From: Calendula officinalis
Taxonomy: Eukaryota > Streptophyta > Magnoliopsida > Asterales > Asteraceae
Assembly (NCBI GenBank): GCA_963853835.1
Contig: OY970820.1
Coordinates: 19,461,873 to 19,525,872, forward strand
Length of the DNA: 64,000 nucleotides
Direction: 5' to 3'
In this document: in pieces, positions 35,501 to 47,533 of the stretch
How the letters are laid out: every line of letters starts with the position of its first letter
Numbering within the stretch: the stretch's first letter is position 1
The notes under the pieces: generated by a model
Told to the model about the DNA's origin: nothing
Database searches by the model: none
The model's input: the letters and a program-made list of their open reading frames with translations, nothing else
Translations under genes and position numbers: made by a program

Positions 35501-35600
35501 GAACAACGATCATGTAATTACAAACCTTAGATTGTAAGCACAAAACCGATGAAATGATGAGCAAAATCAAAGAAGCACTTGGCGGTTTTCTAGAATCCAT
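32502..35600 (-). CDS. Plant type I membrane protein of the secretory pathway (DUF7794-like)
   Basis: Eleven exons, in transcription order: 35600-35526, 35425-35354, 34616-34521, 34430-34355, 34265-34179, 33811-33729, 33630-33523, 33236-33117, 33041-32936, 32847-32642, 32570-32502. They join in frame to 365 aa. An N-terminal signal peptide (SLILLIISSVLCLQS) is followed by GSVYFLDSSAHHY, then SLPEVGAAISVLLGFSPPST and NEVLVANPFNRPHAVFLLEV, blocks I associate with a plant-specific family of unknown function. One transmembrane helix (TLAWITGIILLISTLMGTWF) lies near the C-terminus, leaving a short tail. Exon 3 ends AAG followed by GCAAAA, so intron 3 is GC-AG; all others are GT-AG. Likely ER/Golgi or plasma membrane, but its role is unknown to me. 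Confidence 0.88.
33866..34135. mobile_element. MITE-like inverted repeat inside an intron
   Basis: Lies within the intron between exons 5 and 6 of the membrane-protein gene. AAATTACATAAATCGTTC...GTTTGTATGAAATTATG at the left is mirrored at the right (CATAATTTCATACAAACC...GATTTATGTAATTTAC) over about 40 bp. The terminus resembles the MULE TIR at 1290 (ATTACACAAATGGTCC). No clear 9-bp duplication was found. Confidence 0.6.
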
Positions 35601-36083
35601 CGAGAAAGAGAGATCCGTAATCCGATCCGCGATTTAGAACAGGGTCCTGTGATATTTTAATTACTGAAGATGAGGTCGGGAAGAACTCTTCACAAAAAAC
35701 TGAAAAAGGTAGACGTGTGCTATTAGCTTGTAGAAATGTTCTGCTTAATGGGCCGTATGGGCTTCACAAGCTCCTTCTTCATAGATATCTTGGACTAATT
35801 TAATACTAGTATTACAGATTTTTGTAACCTATGCTAAGAGCATCTCCCATAATAATTATAAATACTTACTAAAATTATCACATGTCTATTCAAATTTTTT
35901 TTAACAGCAAATTTTATTACGAGAGTCTAGCAAAGCGCTAAACTACAAAATTACAAGAGCTCTCTTATTGAATTGCTCATTCAATGAAGCATTGTACAAG
36001 GACGTGCTGTAGGAGTAACCCATTACCTTCTGGTCCTTATATATCGTATTAACAATCGAAATATGGTTGAAAGAAAAAATCTA

Positions 36084-36347
36084 CTCCCTCCGTCCCTAAA
36101 TAAAGTGCTCATTTCACCTTCAAGTTTTGTCCCTAAATAAAGTTCCCATTTCTCAAACTTAAGGGACCCACTTAATATAATAATATTATTACCAATACTT
36201 TCACCACTAACTATCTCTTAAAACACTTTCTCTCTCCAATCAAACCTTATATTTTATTCAAAAGTAATACCAAATACCCCACCACTAACTATCTCCTAAA
36301 ATGTTGTGCCCAACACAAATGGGAACTTTATTTAGGGACGGAGGGAG
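36084..36347. mobile_element. Stowaway MITE
   Basis: CTCCCTCCGTCCCTAAATAA at the left and its inverse TTATTTAGGGACGGAGGGAG at the right are flanked by TA on both sides (36082-36083 and 36348-36349). Length is 264 bp with no coding capacity. These are classic Tc1/mariner-derived Stowaway features. Confidence 0.9.
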
Positions 36348-36359
36348 TATATTTGATAG

Positions 36360-37640
36360 GGCTTCTTCGGTTCGGACCTCCACTTAGTTTCACCAAGCTT
36401 CATCCTGGTCATGGATAGATCACCCAGGTTCGGGTGGACGGTAGTTGGAGTCGGCGGCTCTCCTAGGGTTCCCTTATCGGGGATCCCTGGGGAAGAGGAT
36501 CAAAGGCCGTGAACAGCCAACCATCGCACTGTAAAAATTGGATAGGTTCGATCTATGGTCAGCCTAAACCATGAAAACGGGGTTGAGGGAGAGCAATACA
36601 AGCTTGTTATTCTTAACTCTTGGGCTCAGGAATTCCTATATAACTTAAGCACAGTCTCTAATACTTATGTTTACTCTTCTTAACTCTTGGTTACGACCTC
36701 TCTCTTTCACGGAGAAAACGAGGGTTCAAGTCCCTCTGGGGGTGTACCAAAACTCAAGAGAAGCTGGCAGAGCTTTAGCCATTGGACCACATCGATCTAT
36801 CCTACCTAAACAGTAAGCCTTTTCTTGGGCCTTTCCTGCGCAGCTTAGGTGGAAGGCGAAGAAGGCCTCCTTCTATTTCTTGGAGCTCGATCTCTCCCCC
36901 GGATGAACCATATAGCCAAGAGAAACCATGAACCAGAATAGAAGAGCGAGCTATAAACTATAACTAAATCAACAAAATCCTCGCACTAAACTATTTGTTT
37001 TCCATTAGAAGGGGCTCGCACATGTTCGGCAGTACCCCCTGTGAATACTCCGCCGGTATGAAAAGTAACCTATTGATTGAATCCATTTTTACTTGTTTTT
37101 TTTCTGATCTAGGCAAACCTCCTGGCTGTCTCTGCACCCCTACCTCCTTTATCACTGACCGGTCATTTAGGGGCCTTAGCTGGTGATCCGGGCTGTTTCC
37201 CTCTCGACGGTGAAGCTTATCCCCCAAGCCATATTTCGACCCGGACGTTTTCGGGATGCCGCTAATAACAGTTTCGTAAGGGGACTGGAGCAGGCTACCA
37301 TGAGACAAAAGATCTTCTTTCTAAAGAGTATCAAATTCCGAAAATACTTATTTCGGATGAGCCAAGTTGATAGGAGGAACCAAAGACATGTCTGTGAAGA
37401 TGCGGACTACCTGCACCTGGACAGAAAGACCCTATGAAGCTTCACTGTTCCTAGTAAATCGATAAATGAATTATATATTTAAATCAAACTTTTAATTAGG
37501 TCGAAAAATTATTGTCGGTGGGTCCCGAAGTTACGGGGCTATTTTGCCGAGTTCCTTAGAGAGAGTTGTCTCGCGCCCCTAGGTAGAAAGCCTATGGGGT
37601 CGCTTCTGTAACTGGATAACCAGCACCGAAAACTGTCTTT
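36360..37640. other. Nuclear mitochondrial insertion (NUMT) with scrambled 26S rRNA pieces
   Basis: Several blocks match large-subunit rRNA of organellar/bacterial type. On the minus strand, 36370-36440 reads GGTGATCTATCCATGACCAG...GAGGTCCGAACCG; 37110-37220 reads GATAAGCTTCACCGTCGAGA...CAGCCAGG; and 37515-37570 reads CTCGGCAAAATAGCCCCGTA. On the plus strand, 37395-37445 reads GAAGATGCGGACTACCTGCA...GACAGAAAGACCC. Because the blocks are out of order and in mixed orientation, this is not a functional rRNA gene. A tRNA-like T arm (GGGTTCAAGTCCC) lies near 36722-36735. Plant mitochondrial origin (rrn26) is the best reading; a plastid source is less likely. Confidence 0.75.
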
Positions 37641-37675
37641 ACATTGGATGGTTTGGTGTTTTGATGATCCCTACC

Positions 37676-39660
37676 TTATTGACCGCAACTTCTGGAAAAT
37701 AAAAGCCAATCCTCCCATGAAACCTTAAATTTAAGGTTCCAGTGAGATAACCACGAAAACGAATACAATTTAATACTATCTAAAACATGAGATTTTTTAA
37801 TTCTACCGTTATCAAATAAGATAGAATTCCTAAGCTTCCATATCATCCAACACGTAGCAAACTCGATGACTTGAAACTTTAAACGACACAAGGAATATAA
37901 AGGTGTTTCTTCTATCCGGGACCACCAATCGTCAAACGACACACAATTTATGCAATCCATCCACACCATAAGTTGATACCTCTCCACACTTCTTTAGCAA
38001 CCAAACACAAAAATAAAGTATGGCAGGAAGTTTCCACACCACCATTACACACCGGGCATGACAAAGAATTGATCTCCATTCCTTTCCTCGAAAGGTTGAA
38101 CCGAGTCGGGATACGATCCAACTTTAATCTCCATATAAATACGTTAATTTTAATCGGAACAACCTTACACCATCTCGAACCAATATCCATCCCGGGAAAC
38201 AACACGGCATTGATAATTTTTCGGCACTCTCCTACCGAAAACTCACAAAAATCGCCTTTGAACCAACCAACTTTGTCTTTACCTTCACCCAAGACATACG
38301 TATTGATCAAATTCAACAAATTATCGAATTGCTCTTGTTCTAAACCGCCTCTAATATTTCTTCTCCATACAAACGACCACCCACCATTACCCCATCTATC
38401 TCTCACTTTACAGCAAGGATTTAATTCCAATTTAAAAAGGCGATTAAAAACCTTGCAAAGTGGCTCGTTCGTTACCCATCTATCCGTCCAAAAATTAACT
38501 TCACGGCCACTTACTATGCGATATTTTATAGCATTAAACGGAATGATATTACTATCATGAAGGTAATTAATTGACCCAATAATCTGAGCCCAAGTACCTT
38601 TTTTCAACCGGTTCGGAACCGTTTTTTCAAACCCATTATCCTCGCCATGAATAGATTGAATCACCGAGCACCATAACGAGCCATTTTCATTATAAAACCG
38701 CCATCTCATTTAGCCAATAAAGCTAAATTTAGCGCCTTCATGCTTGAAATACCTAACCCACCTCTCTCTTTGATCGCCAAACATGAATCCCACTTGACCC
38801 AATGTAATTTCCTCTCCTTATCAACCGACCCCCATAAGAATTTGGCTCTAAATTGCTCCAAAGATTTAATAGTTACATGAGAAGCACGAAAAATCGACAT
38901 CCAAGAAATACCCATACTCCCCAACACCGAATTAATAAGGGTTAAACGACCTCCAATAGATAATAAACTTGCCTTCCACTTTGATAGTTTCGATCTAACT
39001 TTAACAAAAATATTATCCCAGTTAGCGTTTCGAGACATATCTGCGCCAATTTTTACACCCAAATATAAACAAGGAAACGACCCCGCTTGACATCCAATAA
39101 AACTCATTAAGAATGAACAAAATACCTTCCAATTCCTTTTGACTCCAGTCTGACAAAAACACCACGTCGTCTGCATAAAAAAGGTGAGAAATTTGAAAAT
39201 TATCTTTTCCCACACGAGCCCCACCTATGCGGTTATCTCCAATAGCCTTGGAAGTCAAAAGATGTAAACCCTCCATAGCAATAATAAATAAAAAAAGGCG
39301 AGAGAGGGTCTCTTTGACGCACGCCACGAAACATAGAAAATTCCTCCGTCGGGCTTCCATTAACTAAGACCGAAAGCTTAGCCGACGAGAGACATTCTTT
39401 TATCCACGATCTCCAAGAATGACCAAACCCAAGCAACTTCATCATTCGATCTAAAAATACTCAGCTAATGGAATCATACGCCTTTTCAAAGTCGACTTTG
39501 AACATAAGCAATTTTTTCTTCTTCACCTTATACCACTCCATAACTTCACTAACCATGAGAGGACCATCTAATATTTGACGGCCTTTAATAAATGCCGATT
39601 GCACCGGGCTAATAATTTTATCAACAACCTTTGCTAACCGAAGCCCCAAGAGCTTGATTT
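37676..39660 (-). pseudogene. L1-type LINE reverse transcriptase, broken
   Basis: Minus-strand fragments in several frames follow the order of a plant L1 ORF2. First come SAFIKGRQILDG and KVDFEKAYDS (39461-39649), then RGVRQRDPLSPFF (39233-39445) and the catalytic YADDVVFLSD (near 39150-39190). A GSMGISWMSIFRA region (38706-39224) leads to a C-terminal zf-RVT block SCPVCNGGVETSCHTLFLCL (37948-38709), ending at 37676. Frameshifts and stops separate the pieces. The 5' part (endonuclease) and the 3' tail are both missing, so it cannot move. Confidence 0.88.
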
Positions 39661-40955
39661 TATAAATACCCCAATCAAAGATATGGGCCGGAAATCTTTA
39701 ACAAATATTTTTTTTTCAATGCATATAATTTCATAAAACTTTTTTTTTTCTTGAAAATAATTTATAGAATAAAAACCTTTTAAAGTAAAGTGTTTTTGAT
39801 TAAATGTCTCGTACCTTTAAATTAAGAGTGAGTGTGAGGCAGTCTGAGGCGATTTTTTTAACTAAAACCAAACCTCAAACTGCAAACATTGGTTTTTAAG
39901 AATTGGAAGTTGTTGGGTTTCAATTTTTTCGGTTTCGGTTTTTCATATATTTTTTTTCAATAAATCGGTTCAATTTTGGTTTTTCATTATTTTTCATAAA
40001 TCGGTTCGGTTTCGGTTTTCTTTTCGGTTTTTTATTTTCCTTAAAATTTATCAATTTGTTAACTTAAAAGTTATGATCCAAACTTTAATATTTATACAGT
40101 AATAAAACTGAAAAACGTTTAATAATTAACAAATAACGTATTCAAAACTTTTTTAAATAGTTAGGAATCAAATATTTTTACAAAATTTGAAAGATTATAT
40201 ATGTCGGGGCGGGTTTTGTCAGTTTGGTTTTTTGTATTCACCTAAAAACCGCCCCAAACATTCGGTTTTTCCAAAAGTAAAAACCGCGCACATCGGTTTT
40301 ACAAATGGTTCGATTTTTTTGGTGCGTGTAATTTTTTTTGTAAAATGCTTACATTCAAGATGCTCTTAAAAGTGTGAAAACCTTGAAAACTCAATGTAGT
40401 GTGTTATACGAAATGGAGGCTACTGCCCTTCTGAAAACTCAATCGCAAATGCGTCATGTAAAACTCATGAAAATCAAGGCCCTCTTAACCAATTATAAGT
40501 GAGAGTGGATTTATTTCACGTTAACTTGTTGAGGAAATGGATGACTTTTTTTTTCTTCTCATACGTGAGTGTGACCCACGAAATGACAGACTTGTGCCAT
40601 TCCATATCTTTAAGCGTAGTGATTATCAAACTCATATATTTAGTACATGAGTTTTCTCTATTATGATTAAAAACGTGATAAACCGTGACTAAATCTACAT
40701 AATGATGATCAAACTCAGATCAAATCCTTTTTTATTTTTTTTAAACGTCGCCTAATCTACTCCATTTTGCCCCCACCGGGAGCGCTTGAACCCATGACCT
40801 TTAGGACATAGGCAACATCATATACATCAATACCACTTAAAAAATTTAATAAAAAAAAACTAAAATTCTACTACCACCGTATCAAAATAAGTGATACATT
40901 TAAGGTTTTATGAATTTTGAGGCTAATGATTATAATGTGGGTTAAGATAGATTCA
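39661..40955. other. Intergenic: GGTTTCGGTTTT-rich repeat and a probable SINE
   Basis: 39830-40370 is rich in direct and inverted CGGTTTCGGTTTT words, like the interior of a decayed DNA transposon, but no ends were found. On the minus strand at about 40731-40850 a B-box-like GGTTCAAGCGC and a GTAGATTAGGCG...AAAAAA tail suggest a degenerate tRNA-derived SINE. No gene is seen. Confidence 0.45.
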
Positions 40956-42677
40956 TGTAACGACCCGAAATTTGTAAATAAATAAATTGTATAAAAATAC
41001 GATAAATACAGATAAATCATTTAAAGAACGTAGAAATTGGTTTCGTGTCATTTGGAGACCGTATGAGAAAGTTATGGACGAAACCGGGTCGAGACAAAGA
41101 CCGAAAAGTGCAGCCCTGCTGCCTGGGGTAGTTCGCGACGCGAACAGGAGTTCCCGATCGGGAACATCAAACAGAGATTTTGGGGTTTTGATCGATTTGA
41201 GTTCACGACTGGTTCCCGAACGCGAGGAGTTCGCGCACGCATAGTTCGCGACGCGAACTCAGGTTCACGATCGTGAACTCTGCCAGACAGCATTAAATTC
41301 AGGTTTTGGCTCATTTCTGACATTATCAAACCCTAGTTGCTTCCTTTGGCGATTTTCGAGTACAAGAGCAGTTATTGGGAGATTTCTCCACTAAACCTTT
41401 GTAGATTTCACTCTTAGTTGAAGATTAAAGGTATATCTTCACTCCTTGATCTTTGTAGCTTTAGATCTATGGATTTTGATGTAAGGGTTTGAAACCCTAG
41501 TTCTTGGGGTTAGGGGTTATGGTGAAATAAATGATTTATACACTTAATAGATGGTATTTTAACAAAGGAATCAAGTGTAAGATTAAGATTTGTAAGAATC
41601 TTAAGGGTTGATTAAACCTAGGGTTTGGTAAATCACCATAATTGGGGGAAATGTGATAGTAAGTGTTATCTAGATATAAATGAACACATTATTAGTAGTA
41701 TGTGATGTTGAACATATTGTGGTTATTGTATAAGGCTTTTGGTGAAGTCTTGGAAGGTTGATTGAATTGTGAAGCAACGAATTTTGTGTCAAAAGTACGG
41801 TTGGGGCATTATATTGCTAGGGTAAGTACGTGTGGACTTTACTGAGTACATAGCCATGAAAATATCTTTTATTACATATGTCGAGTCTAATTGATAAATG
41901 TGTAGAACTTAGTATATAGAGTTAATTATATATTGTTGAATATAGTTAACTAACTTGTTTGATGATTGATATGATAGCCAAGGGCTTTGATTGAAATAAC
42001 TGTTGAGTTATAGTAAGGATGAGACGATGTCATGACGCGGGGGATCCCCGGTCATGAGGATATGGAATGGGGAGCATTTGGGCGGATCCCCATCGGCCCA
42101 TTCCATGATAGTAGTCTTGCTAACTGGAAGTAGTTCGGCGAGTAAGGCAGGTATAGGTAGATTGTGCGATTCCCTCTTGCCTTTACCTTGAAACTTATTA
42201 ATGCGGGGGATCCCTGGTTAATAAGTTAAGGTGGTTCTAGTTAGTTCGGGGGATCCCGATAACTAGATATGATTGCTAGGAAAGCATGGATTATAGAGTC
42301 ACAATAGGGTAACTAGTTAGATGGATGAATTACTCGTATGTTTGTTTATATGTTATATAATTTTTATTATCATCGGGGTCTAAACCCATGTAGCTCACGA
42401 GACGTTTTTGTCTCACGTACTCCTTGTTGTTTTTGCTATGTACTCAGGTTCAAGATCGAAGGCTTATGTATGCATGGATAGTGATGCGGTGCCTAGAATA
42501 GAAGAACACTAGAACGGATTTAGACTTAGCTTTGGTTTTGATATATTTTGTAACACCAAACTTATGCTCTGATTTTCATACTAAAGGTTTTTGTAAATCC
42601 GTGTTTTGGGATAGTTCTCCTCTTTATTAAATGATTATTTTGGCGAAATGTTTTGTATTAAAATTTGAGGTGTTACA
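40956..42677 (+). repeat. Gypsy 5' LTR
   Basis: 1722 bp, TG...CA. Contains a cluster of dyad words at about 41129-41281, such as GTTCGCGACGCGAAC and GTTCCCGATCGGGAAC. Directly followed by the primer-binding region. Confidence 0.88.
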
Positions 42678-42679
42678 AC

Positions 42680-42692
42680 TTGGTATCAAAGC
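42680..42692 (+). other. Gypsy primer-binding site
   Basis: TTGGTATCAAAGC begins two bases after the 5' LTR. TGGTATCA matches initiator tRNA-Met, with AAGC in place of GAGC. Confidence 0.7.
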
Positions 42693-42926
42693 TATAGTTT
42701 AAGTGAATTAGGTTGGATGACCATCCTAGTCTTAGACTATAGCATTAGGAATGTAAGATTCCTTGAGATTATAGGTTGACCTTGAGACTTTATGTTAAGT
42801 ATAGAGTTGAACCTAGGGGACCTATGAAAGTTGATATGATTATGGATATTGGGTCTTATGTGACTAATGGATTGTACATTAGGTACTAATTGTTTAATGT
42901 CTTTCGTATAGTCTTGATCGAAAGAA

Positions 42927-45900
42927 ATGGTGACCACGCGTAGAAGTGGTAAAGCCCCGGAGGGCCGGGAGGAGGAGATACCTCATGTTGAGGTTTTGGT
43001 TGAGCAAGGAAGTCAACCGTCTATGCCTCGAGCGGAGGAATCGGAGGTCGGAGCTAATAAGACTCCGGTAACCATGGCGGACCTTCGAAACATTATCGAT
43101 CAAATCAAAGGGACAGTGGCCGATGAAGTGCACCGAATCATGGAAGGCCGTGAGAGGTCGGGAGGAGACCGTGAATCCGAGGCTAGGTCGGATGATAGAA
43201 CCGAGGGTAGTGGAACCGGTGACGGGAAATCCTCCACGGGTGGCCAAAGTGATGCTAGGGCAAAGCCCGATGTGAAAGAAGGTTATTCGTTTAAATCCTT
43301 CATGGCTTGTAAGCCAAATGTGTATACGGTTAGTTAAAGTAACTATGAGGTGGATCCGAGAGACCGAGCGGGTCATCGGTAGTAGCAAGTGTAAGAAAGC
43401 CGATATGGTGACGTATGCGTCACAATTGTTAAAAGAAGATGTTATGGTGTGGTGGGATATTGTGTATGAAACCCTCGAGAGGGAGGTGATTGAGGTGATG
43501 TCGTGGGATGAGTTTACCACGAGGTTGAAAAAGAAGTTTTGTCCCGAGAGGGATTTGGAGAAAATGCATGAGAAGTTTGTGACCCTTAAGAAGGGTGATA
43601 TGTCGGTTGAAGAATACTCGAGAGAGTTCACGGGATTGCTCCCGTTTGTTGCTAAAACCTACTCGGATGAGAGGTTGAGGGTGGTCCGGTATGCTAGTGG
43701 GTTACCGTGGGACTACCAATTGGAAGTGAAGAGGGCGGTCACACTTGATGAGGCCATTAGTGCCACCCGAGGTGTTGAGGAAGTGAATGAGGCACGGGTT
43801 GCCGAGAGGGCCCATGTGGGCGAGAAGAGGAAAGCCGAGAGCGGCTCTAGTTCGTTCAAGAAAGGGAAGTTCACTTCGAGCTTCTCTAAACAAGGAAGTG
43901 TTGGCTCGTGCAAGAAGTGCGGGAAAAATCATACCGGCGTGTGCCGAGGAGAGTCGAAGACTTGCTTTAATTGTGGAAAGCCGGGGCATATGGCCCGAGA
44001 GTGCAAGTCTAAATCTTTGGCCGAGGTGGAATGTTTCTCGTGCCACGAGAAGGGACACTATAGCAATGTGTGCCCAAAGAAGGGGACCGAATCAATGGTG
44101 TCCACGGCTCAAAAGAAGGTGGAGCCGGCAAATGTGAAGAGACGATCCTTCCAACTTACTCGGGAGGAGGCGAAGGAGGCACACTATGTGGTGTCAGGTA
44201 CTCTATTCATTAACTCCTTGCCAACTCATATATTATTTGATTCGGGTTCCATTTATTCGTTTGTGTCTTATGAGTTCGGTTGTAAGTTGAATGTACCGTC
44301 CGAGATGTTAGATGAAATTTATGAAATAGAGGTAGCCGACGGAAAAACCTCAATGGTTGAAAGTGTTTATAGAAATTGTGAAATAGAAATAGACGGTAGA
44401 AAGTTTAAGGTTGATTTATTGCCCATGGGCATAAAAGCGTTCGATGTAGTAATCGGTATGGATTGGTTGGGGATGCACCAAGCCAAGATATTGTGTGGTA
44501 AAAAAATTGTGTCGATCAAGACATCCGACAACGAGAAAGTGTATGTGTATGGGGAAAAACGACATCACATGCCTAATGTGATCACCGCCACTAAGGCGAG
44601 GAAAAGTATATCGAAAAGTTGTGCATCGTTTATTGCATATGTGTTAGACGACCGAAAAGAAAAGAAGACGATGGATAACGTCAAGATTATTCGGGATTTC
44701 CCCGAGGTATTTCCCGATGACTTGCCCGGTTTTCCACCGGAGAGACAAGTCGAGTTCAAGATTGATTTAGTTCCGGGAGGGACGCCGATTGCTCGTGCTC
44801 CGTATCCTTTAGCTCCCACCGAGATGCGAGAATTGATGACTCAATTGCAAGACTTGTTAGATAAGAGTTTTATTCGTCCGAGTTCGTCACCGTGGGGTGC
44901 ACCGGTGTTATTTGTCAAGAAGAAAGACGGTTCGATGAGAATGTGTATCGACTACCGTGAGTTGAATAAGGTAACCGTTACCCGTTGCCGAGAATTGACG
45001 ACTTATTCGACCAATTACAAGGTGCTAGTTATTTCTCAAAGATCGATTTGAGGTCGGGTTATCATCAAGTTCGGGTGAAGGAAGGCGACACCGAAAAGAC
45101 GGCTTTTCATACACGGTATGGTCATTATGAGTTTCTAGTGATGCCGTTTGGTCTTTCAAACGCGCCGGCTATTTTTATGGATTTGATGAATCGGGTTTGT
45201 AAACCGTTTCTTGATAAGTTTTTGATCGTGTTCATTGATGACATCTTGATTTATTCGAAAACCGAGGAAGAACACGAGGGTCATTTGAGACTAGTGTTGG
45301 ATGTGTTTAAGCGAGAGAAATTGTATGCAAAATTCTCCAAGTGCGAGTTTTGGTTGCGGGAAGTACAATTCCTAGGTCACGTGGTGACGTGTGATGGTAT
45401 TAATTAAGTTGATCTTTCAAATATTGAAGCGGTATCAAATTGGGAGCCTCCGAGAACTTCCACCGAAGTAAGAAGTTTTCTTGTATTAGCCGGTTATTAC
45501 CGAAGATTTATACAAGACTTCTCAAGAATTGCGTTTCCACTCACGAAGTTAACGAGAAAGAGTGAAAAGTTTGTGTGGGAAAAGAAGCAAGAAGAGGCGT
45601 TTGATTTATTGAAGGAAAAGTTATGTAACGCGCCGATTCTTACGCTACCGGATGGTATGGAAGATTTTGTGGTTTATAGCGATGCTTCAAATCAAGGGCT
45701 CGGTTACGTGCTGATGCAAAGAGGGAAGGTGATCGCGTATGCTTCGTGACAATTGAAAAATGCGGAATTGAGGTACACGACACACGACTTGGAGTTGGCG
45801 GCGATTATATTTGCTTTGAAGTTGTGGAGGCATTATTTATATGGTACTCGGTGTACATTGTACACAGATCATAAAAGCCTACAATATGTGTTTACTCAAA

Positions 45901-47486
45901 AAGATCTCAATATGCGACAAAGAAGATGGATCGAGTTGATCGCCGACTATGATTGCGAGATTGTGTATCATACGGGAAAGGCTAATGTAGTGGCCGATGC
46001 CTTGAGCCGAAAAGTTTATGAGAAACCGAACCGAGGAATATTAACGCGTATAGAAGTCGTCTCGAGTATTATCGAAAGAATCAAGAATGCCCAACGAGAG
46101 GTTATGGGAAAAGACGAGTTAAGACAAGAATGGTTGGGTAAGAACCAACGTTTTCTTGAAAATGCACAAGGGTTGAAGATCGTAGGCGATCGGATTTGGG
46201 TTCCCAAGTTCGGGGGTACCCGAAAAGAGTTATTGAATGATGTGCACAAGTCAAAGTATTCGATTCACCCGGTAAGTACAAAGACGTACCAAGATTTGAA
46301 ACGGGTTTATTGGTGGCCCGGAATGAAGGCGAGAGTAGCTAAGTACATCTTGAAGTGTGCCACGTGTGCACAAGTAAAAGGCGAGCATCAAGTACCATAT
46401 GGGGTAGCTCAATCATTGTTAGTACCGACCGGGAAGTGGGAAGACATAACTATGGACTTCATATTTGGTTTGCCAAAGATGAGTAAAGGTCATGATGCCA
46501 TTTGGGTCATAGTTGACCGATTGACCAAGAGTGCGTTATTTTTAGCCATTCGGGAAACCTTGCCACTTGAGAGGTTGGCTAAATTATATGTTGATGAGGT
46601 GGTTCGACTCCACAGGGTTCCGTTATCGATTGTATCCGATAGAGACGCGAGGTTTACCTCGAGGTTTTGGCGATCTTTACAAGAAGAGTTGGGTACAAAG
46701 TTGCGGTTGAGCACGGCTTATCATCCGCAAACCGACGGTCAAAGTGAAAGAACGATTCAAACGGTTGAAGACATGTTGAGATAGTGTGTGTTAGATTTCG
46801 GTGGTAAATGGGATGAACATTTACCGTTAGTCGAGTTCTCGTATAATAATAGTAATCATTCGACTATTAAAATGTCGTCGTATGAGGCGTTGTATGGGAG
46901 AAAATGTAGAACTCCATCGTGTTGGCTAGAAGCGGGAGAGACAAAGCTCACGGGTCCCGAGATCGTGAAAGTAACGAACGAGAAAATTGGTATAATACAA
47001 GCCAACATGAAAGCCGCTCAAGATAGACAATGAAGTTATTCGGGTTTGAAGAAAACGCCATACGATTTGGATGCCGGGGATATGGTAATGTTGAAAGTGT
47101 CACCTTGGAAAGGTGTAATGCGGTTTGGAAAGAAAGGGAAATTAAGTCCAAGATATGTTGGACCGTTTAAGATATTGAAGCGGATCGGGCTTCAAGCATT
47201 TAAGTTGGAACTTCCACCCGAGCTTCAAGGTGTGCAAGACACCTTTCACGTGAGTTATTTGAAGAAGTTCATCGGGGAAGTTGAAAATATTATTCCATTG
47301 CAAGAGTTGCGGGTCGATGCCCCGAATCGGTTGATTGAGGAACCCGAAGCTATATTAGAAACCAAAACGAAGAAGCTTCAGAATAAAGAGATCGAGTTGG
47401 TATTGGTCAAGTGGAAGCATTCCCTTGGACCAAATTTGACTTGGGAAGTCAAAGACGAGATTCGGAAGAGGTACCCGGTTTCGTGA
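42927..47486 (+). pseudogene. Gypsy gag-pol, broken by two frameshifts and four stops
   Basis: Gag starts at 42927 and changes frame near 43312-43340. The second frame (to 45051) carries three CCHC-type knuckles (CKKCGKNHTGVC, CFNCGKPGHMAREC, CFSCHEKGHYSNVC), the protease ILFDSGSIYSFVS and the start of RT. Another frame change near 44970 leads to FIDDILIYS (RT active site). In-frame stops follow at 45405-45407, 45747-45749, 46782-46784 and 47031-47033, between RT, RNase H (VYSDASNQGLGYVL), integrase (zinc finger H-H/C-C, then DFIFGLP and HPQTDGQSER) and a C-terminal chromodomain-like EEPEAILETKTKKLQNKEIE. Several stops may come from C-to-T changes, as expected for methylated repeats. Confidence 0.92.
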
Positions 47487-47533
47487 ACTATGATGAGATT
47501 CCGAGGACGGAATCTTCTTAAGGTATATATAGT

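Noticed and set aside
36360..37640. Functional organellar rRNA or tRNA gene
   Set aside because: Blocks are out of order and in mixed orientation within nuclear DNA, so this is an organelle-derived insertion.
42927..45051. Host gene encoding a CCHC/aspartic-protease protein
   Set aside because: The frames lie between two matching LTRs and follow Gypsy gag-pol order with stops and frameshifts.
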